DNA of 64,000 bases from Streptomyces sp. NRRL F-2664 (GTDB lineage: Bacteria; Actinomycetota; Actinomycetes; Streptomycetales; Streptomycetaceae). The position numbers and the translations under genes were made by a program. The notes below the pieces were generated by a model. That model did not search any database. It had not been told where the DNA came from and saw only the letters and a list, made by a program, of their open reading frames with translations. Location: the NCBI RefSeq assembly GCF_000719345.1, contig NZ_JOFX01000021.1:48588-112587 (forward strand), given 5' to 3'. Positions 60,452-64,000 of the stretch are shown here, in pieces; position 1 is the first letter of the stretch, and each line of letters starts with the position of its first letter.

Positions 60452-60517
60452 GCCCCTATGATCCGCGGCCGCCCGGCCCGCGTCACCCGCATTTGCCGTC
60501 ACGCGGAATTCACGCCG

Positions 60518-60546
60518 GGAACCCGACCGGCCTCTCGTCGCGTTAT
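60518..60546 (+). promoter_or_regulatory. ECF-sigma-like promoter candidate for terD
   Basis: GGAACC (60518-60523), 17-base spacer, CGTTAT (60541-60546), the pattern used by several extracytoplasmic-function sigma factors. About 55 bases upstream of ATG 60608. Confidence 0.4.
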
Positions 60547-60607
60547 AGAGGTCAGCGGTAGTTTGACCGCCTGTACGTGCATGTCGGATGAGGAAAGGGA
60601 CATTCCC

Positions 60608-61183
60608 ATGGCTGTCAGCCTGTCCAAGGGCGGCAACGTCTCGCTCACGAAGGAGGCCCCGGGCCTCGCTGCCGTCACGGTCGGTCTCGGCTGGGACGTC
60701 CGTACGACGACCGGTGTCGACTTCGACCTCGACGCCTCGGCCATCGCCGTGAACGCGACGGGCAAGGTCGTCTCCGACGGCCACTTCGTCTTCTTCAACA
60801 ACAAGTCCACCCCGGACCAGACCATCGTCCACACCGGTGACAACCGCACCGGCGAGGGCGCGGGCGACGACGAGGCGATCAACGTCAACCTGGCCGGCCT
60901 CCCCGCCGACGTGGACAAGATCGTCTTCCCCGTCTCCATCTACGACGCCGAGAGCCGCAGCCAGAACTTCGGCCAGGTCCGCAACGCCTACATCCGCGTG
61001 GTGAACCAGGCCGGCGGCGCCGAGATCGCCCGCTACGACCTCTCCGAGGACGCCGCAACCGAGACCGCCATGGTCTTCGGCGAGCTCTACCGCAACGGCG
61101 CGGAGTGGAAGTTCCGCGCGGTCGGCCAGGGCTACGCCTCCGGCCTCACCGGTATCGCCAAGGACTTCGGCGTCAACGTCTGA
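60608..61183 (+). CDS. terD: TerD family stress protein
   Basis: 191 residues from ATG 60608 after GGAAAGGGA. The full TerD domain: [29 protein letters not shown] with calcium-binding Asp, [44 protein letters not shown]. Calcium-binding TerD proteins are linked to tellurite and stress responses and, in Streptomyces, to calcium-related development. Strong terminator follows. Confidence 0.95.
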   Translation: MAVSLSKGGNVSLTKEAPGLAAVTVGLGWDVRTTTGVDFDLDASAIAVNATGKVVSDGHFVFFNNKSTPDQTIVHTGDNRTGEGAGDDEAINVNLAGLPADVDKIVFPVSIYDAESRSQNFGQVRNAYIRVVNQAGGAEIARYDLSEDAATETAMVFGELYRNGAEWKFRAVGQGYASGLTGIAKDFGVNV

Positions 61184-61219
61184 GTCCCACCGGTCCGGCG
61201 CTGACGGACCCCAGCGCGG

Positions 61220-61258
61220 GCGAAGCCCCCTCCCGGCCGTCCGGGGAGGGGGCTTCGC
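61220..61258 (+). terminator. strong 15-bp hairpin after terD
   Basis: GCGAAGCCCCCTCCC and GGGAGGGGGCTTCGC with a 9-base loop, 37 bases beyond the terD stop and only 13 bases before the next gene. Confidence 0.85.
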
Positions 61259-61270
61259 TACCGTTCAGAG

Positions 61271-61795
61271 GTGATCCTCCAACCGCTGGTTCCCGTGGAC
61301 GGCGCCCTCCCCGGCCCGGTCCTGACCGAGATCGCCGCCCTTTACGCGACCAACCACGCGTTCTTCGAACTCAGCGGCGACTTCCCCGACCCGAACCGCA
61401 TCACCGTCGAACAGGTCGCGGCCGCACTCGCCGACGAACTCGCCCACGAAGGCGCGGAGATCCTCCTCGCCCGCAGCGCCGGCCGCCTCGTCGGCCTCGC
61501 CGCCACCCTGGCCCACGTCCCGGCCGCCGCCCCGGGCGACGACGACCCGTGGATCGGCCTGCTGCTCATCGATGCCACCGCGCACCGCGAGGGCCACGGC
61601 CGCGCCGTCGCCACCCTGGTCGAGGACCGCTTCCGCGCCGCCGGACGCACCGGCGTGCAGGTCGCCGTACTCGACAACAACCCGAAGGCATCGGCCTTCT
61701 GGAGCTCCCGTGGGTACTCGCCCGTGCGCCGCGCCAAGGACCGCGAACGCGGCCGCGACTGCACGGTCCTGCGCAAACCCCTCGACGCCGGGTAG
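61271..61795 (+). CDS. GNAT family N-acetyltransferase
   Basis: 174 residues from GTG 61271. ILLARSAGRLVGLAATLA, DPWIGLLLIDATAHREGHGRAVATL holds motif A (REGHGR), and VAVLDNNPKASAFWSSRGYS is motif B. Starts right after the terD hairpin, with little room for a promoter, so expression may depend on read-through or a promoter inside terD. Substrate unknown. Confidence 0.88.
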   Translation: MILQPLVPVDGALPGPVLTEIAALYATNHAFFELSGDFPDPNRITVEQVAAALADELAHEGAEILLARSAGRLVGLAATLAHVPAAAPGDDDPWIGLLLIDATAHREGHGRAVATLVEDRFRAAGRTGVQVAVLDNNPKASAFWSSRGYSPVRRAKDRERGRDCTVLRKPLDAG

Positions 61796-61836
61796 CCCCG
61801 CAGGACGGCGCGGGGCAGGGCGGCGGAGCCGCGGAT

Positions 61837-63267
61837 CTATGCGGGACGGCCCTTGCCGTACAGCCACACGTCCCACACCCGCTTGAGGTCGTGGCCCGTC
61901 CGGGCCTGCGCGTAGGCGGTGAAGTCGGCCGTGCTGGCGTTCCCGTGCCGGTGGTCGGCGGCCCAGCCCCGCACCAGGGCGAAGAACTTCTCGTCGCCGA
62001 CCTCCTGCCGGATCCGGTGCAGGACCATCGCACCGCGCTGGTAGACCGGGCTCGCCGAGATGTCCTCCGGTCCCGGCGGATCGGCCGGAGGAAAGGCCGC
62101 CCAGTCGGAGTCGGCGGTCTCGTCGACATCCGTGTCCCCGGTCAGGAGCGCGTCGAAGTGCTGCTGCGCCGTGGGCCCGCCGTGGTCCTCGTCCCACAGC
62201 CACTCGGCGTAGGTCGCGAAGCCCTCGTTCAGCCACATGTCCTTCCAGGTCCTCGGCGACACCGAGTTGCCGAACCACTGGTGGGCCAGCTCGTGCAGGA
62301 CCAGCCCCTCGTCCACGGGCGCACCCGGGTACACCGGCTTGGTCTGCGTCTCCAGCGCGTAGGCGAGCGTCCCGGCCGGCAGCACGACCGCGCCCGCCGT
62401 ACCGAAGGGATAGGGGCCGAACCGGCGGCTGCCCCACTCGACCATCTCCGACTGCCGTGCCAGCGACGGCTCGCTCGCGGCCGCCTCCTGCGGCGACACC
62501 GCGTTGTAGAGGGACACCCCCGAGGGCGTCCGCCCGGTGGTCACCTTGTAGGGGCCGACGACGGCGGTGGCCAGATAGCTCGCCATCGGCTCCGGGTTGT
62601 GCCACGCGAACCGCGTCCGGCCGTCGGCGCCGACCTCGGTCCGGGAGGCCAACTCCCCGTTGGAGACGGCCTCGTAGCCGCGCGGGACGGTGAGGGTGAT
62701 GTCGTAGGCGGCCTTGTCGCTGGGATGGTGGTTGCCGGGGAACCAGGTCATCGACCCGACCGGTTCTCCGACTCCGACCGCGCCGCCCTCGCCCGCGATC
62801 CAGCCCTCGCGGGAGCCGTCCGCGTCCGTGAGCGCCTTCGGCCTGCCGCTGTAGGCGACCTCCGTGCGGAAGACCCGGCCCTTCTTCAGGTCGTCGGCCG
62901 GGCGCACGGTCAGCTCGTTGCCGGTCCGGTTGAACCGGGCCCGCTCACCGTCGACGCTCACCGCGTCCACGCGCAGACCGCTGAGGTCGAGGTTGAAGGA
63001 ACTGAGCCCCTGTTCGGCGCGCGCGGTGATGACGGCCTTGCCGTGCAGCACCCCGTCGGCGGGGTCGTAGTCCAGGTCCAGCGCGTAGCGCTCGACCTGG
63101 TAGCCGCCGTTGCCGGCCTTCGGAAAGTACGGGTCGCGCAGCCCCGACGCGCCCGGCCGCCCCTGCACCGTGCCCCCCGTGCACGCCGTGGTGACGGCGA
63201 GCAGGACGGCGACGGCAGGGGCGGCCAGGCGGGGGAATGCCCGGCGGGGAAGGGTGCGGCGGTCCAC
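61837..63267 (-). CDS. secreted M1-family metallopeptidase (lipoprotein)
   Basis: 476 residues from GTG 63267. A type II-like signal ends VTTACTGG (C29), so it is probably lipid-anchored outside. The zinc motif is LHELAHQWFGN with downstream NEGFATYAEWLW supplying the third ligand; GAVVLPAGTLAYALETQT is the M1 substrate-binding strand. Aminopeptidase N-like but short, lacking the C-terminal helical domain. Degrades extracellular peptides. Confidence 0.92.
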   Translation of the reverse strand: MDRRTLPRRAFPRLAAPAVAVLLAVTTACTGGTVQGRPGASGLRDPYFPKAGNGGYQVERYALDLDYDPADGVLHGKAVITARAEQGLSSFNLDLSGLRVDAVSVDGERARFNRTGNELTVRPADDLKKGRVFRTEVAYSGRPKALTDADGSREGWIAGEGGAVGVGEPVGSMTWFPGNHHPSDKAAYDITLTVPRGYEAVSNGELASRTEVGADGRTRFAWHNPEPMASYLATAVVGPYKVTTGRTPSGVSLYNAVSPQEAAASEPSLARQSEMVEWGSRRFGPYPFGTAGAVVLPAGTLAYALETQTKPVYPGAPVDEGLVLHELAHQWFGNSVSPRTWKDMWLNEGFATYAEWLWDEDHGGPTAQQHFDALLTGDTDVDETADSDWAAFPPADPPGPEDISASPVYQRGAMVLHRIRQEVGDEKFFALVRGWAADHRHGNASTADFTAYAQARTGHDLKRVWDVWLYGKGRPA

Positions 63268-63299
63268 ACACTCGATCCTAAGCGGGCAAACCGCGCACT

Positions 63300-63860
63300 T
63301 TACTTGCCGAGCGCGTCGACGCCGGCCTTGGCGAACTTCTCGTCCAGGTCGCCACTCGGGGCCCCGGCCACACCGATGCCGGCGACGGGCGCACCGTTCG
63401 CCTGGACGGGGGTGCCGCCGCCGAGGAAGAGGGTGCCGGGGATGTCCTTCAGGTTCGGGGCCTGGGCCAGCCGGCCCGCGAGCACCGAGGTCGGGGCGTT
63501 CCAGGACACGGCCGTGTAGGCCTTGCGCTGGGCCGACTCGTAGGACTGCGGACCGGCGCCGTCGCCGCGCAGGGTGACGATGGTGTTGCCGTTGCGGTCC
63601 ACCACCGCGACGGTCACCTTCTGGTTCTCCGCCGCTGCGGCCTGGAGCGCCGCCTGGGCGGCGCGGGTGGCGGCGTCGACGGTCAGGTGCGTCGTCGTGG
63701 TGAAGTCCTTGTCGCTCGGGCCGTCCTTCTTCCCCACGACGGCGGCGGGCTGCGCGGTCGTGGCGGCCGGGGTCGCGCTGGCGCTCACGGCACCGAAGGC
63801 TCCGGCGCCCAGGGCGACGGCGAGGGCGGTACCGGTGAGAACGCGGGTGCGGGTGTTCAT
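63300..63860 (-). CDS. secreted HbpS/GlcG-like haem-binding protein
   Basis: 186 residues from ATG 63860; the frame is artificially longer because it runs into adapter sequence. Signal peptide MNTRTRVLTGTALAVALGAG with cleavage near SASA. HbpS/GlcG fold: LTVDAATRAAQAALQAAAAE, VTVAVVDRNGNTIVTLRGDG, ESAQRKAYTAVSW, PGTLFLGGGTPVQ. HbpS works outside the cell with the SenS/SenR system in sensing haem and redox stress; those genes would lie beyond the contig end. Confidence 0.9.
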   Translation of the reverse strand: MNTRTRVLTGTALAVALGAGAFGAVSASATPAATTAQPAAVVGKKDGPSDKDFTTTTHLTVDAATRAAQAALQAAAAENQKVTVAVVDRNGNTIVTLRGDGAGPQSYESAQRKAYTAVSWNAPTSVLAGRLAQAPNLKDIPGTLFLGGGTPVQANGAPVAGIGVAGAPSGDLDEKFAKAGVDALGK

Positions 63861-63945
63861 CTCTGCTGCTCCTGAGAACGGTGACACGGTCACGGCATCG
63901 GGTCGGTCCGGGCCGGTCGGACCGGCTCCTTCACTGCTCCCACCC

Positions 63946-64000
63946 CTGTCTCTTATACACATCTGACGCTGCCGACGATATGCAGTGTGTAGATCTCGGT
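63946..64000. other. Illumina Nextera adapter (not genomic)
   Basis: CTGTCTCTTATACACATCT (63946-63964) is the Tn5 mosaic end. GACGCTGCCGACGA, then the 8-base TATGCAGT and GTGTAGATCTCGGT, follow in the order of a Nextera i5 adapter read-through. TATGCAGT is the reverse complement of ACTGCATA, the i5 index I know as S506/N506. The final genomic base is 63945. Confidence 0.98.

Noticed and set aside
63861..63962. MCIRDR... start of the haem-binding protein
   Set aside because: Encoded by adapter sequence; the signal peptide begins at ATG 63860.

Overview
The window is 64 kb of a Streptomyces (or very close actinomycete) chromosome. The evidence is the very high G+C with G/C-rich third codon positions, frequent GTG starts, the futalosine menaquinone genes mqnB and mqnD, a monocistronic groEL2 behind two CIRCE elements, a GAF-PAS-GGDEF protein of the CdgB type, DasR-like operators, a whiJ-like XRE/DUF397 locus and many secreted Sec-signal proteins. 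From memory, the gene order from the DUF3027 gene to terD follows the S. coelicolor core chromosome around SCO4330-SCO4277; I could not check this. The right end is not biological: the last 55 bases are Illumina Nextera adapter, so the assembled contig really ends at 63945.

Left part (1-9.6 kb): two adjacent secreted cell-wall endopeptidases, one M23 and cut by the window edge, one NlpC/P60, carry the same calcium-binding FG-GAP/VCBS repeats. They are followed by a LuxR-type regulator, two very small secreted peptides, a 29-residue membrane peptide, an aldo/keto reductase, an SGNH hydrolase and a membrane-anchored beta-propeller-like protein. Central left (9.6-23.4 kb): DUF3027, an MFS permease, a DUF2771 lipoprotein, mqnB-mqnD, a cold-shock protein, a HAD phosphatase, a HAAS-like membrane protein, and the actinobacterial pair of a helicase-associated (XPB C-terminal-like, WYL-ended) protein and an XPB helicase. 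Four unrelated genes lie between the members of that pair, among them a TetR/peroxiredoxin-like divergent pair with two operators.

Middle (23.4-39 kb): a gene-poor stretch with a likely decayed gene and a phased operator array, a beta-lactamase-fold hydrolase, a HelR-type RNA polymerase helicase, cutC behind a DasR-like site, an HD hydrolase, a Cmx-like MFS exporter, an R61-like DD-carboxypeptidase, murQ with an EIIBC PTS permease (N-acetylmuramate uptake and breakdown), and the whiJ-like regulator locus. Right middle (39-52 kb): a Ser/Thr kinase, trpF, a tandem pair of paralogous unknown genes, groEL2, cspA, a CysO-like sulfur carrier with threonine synthase behind a clear SAM-I riboswitch, a glucosyl-3-phosphoglycerate synthase-like enzyme, otsA and otsB.

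Right end (51.6-63.9 kb): an orphan sugar-binding lipoprotein stands divergent to a ROK kinase-nagA-pfkB run, with two DasR-like sites between. Then come a CBM35-like membrane protein, cdgB with a BldD-like box, a flavin reductase, arfB, terD, an acetyltransferase, a secreted M1 peptidase and an HbpS-like haem-binding protein. A common thread is cell-wall turnover and amino-sugar salvage: wall hydrolases release fragments, the PTS and MurQ turn MurNAc into GlcNAc-6-P, NagK phosphorylates GlcNAc, and NagA deacetylates the product. The sites upstream of cutC and nagK suggest shared GntR/DasR control. No CRISPR array, tRNA, rRNA, phage or insertion sequence was seen.
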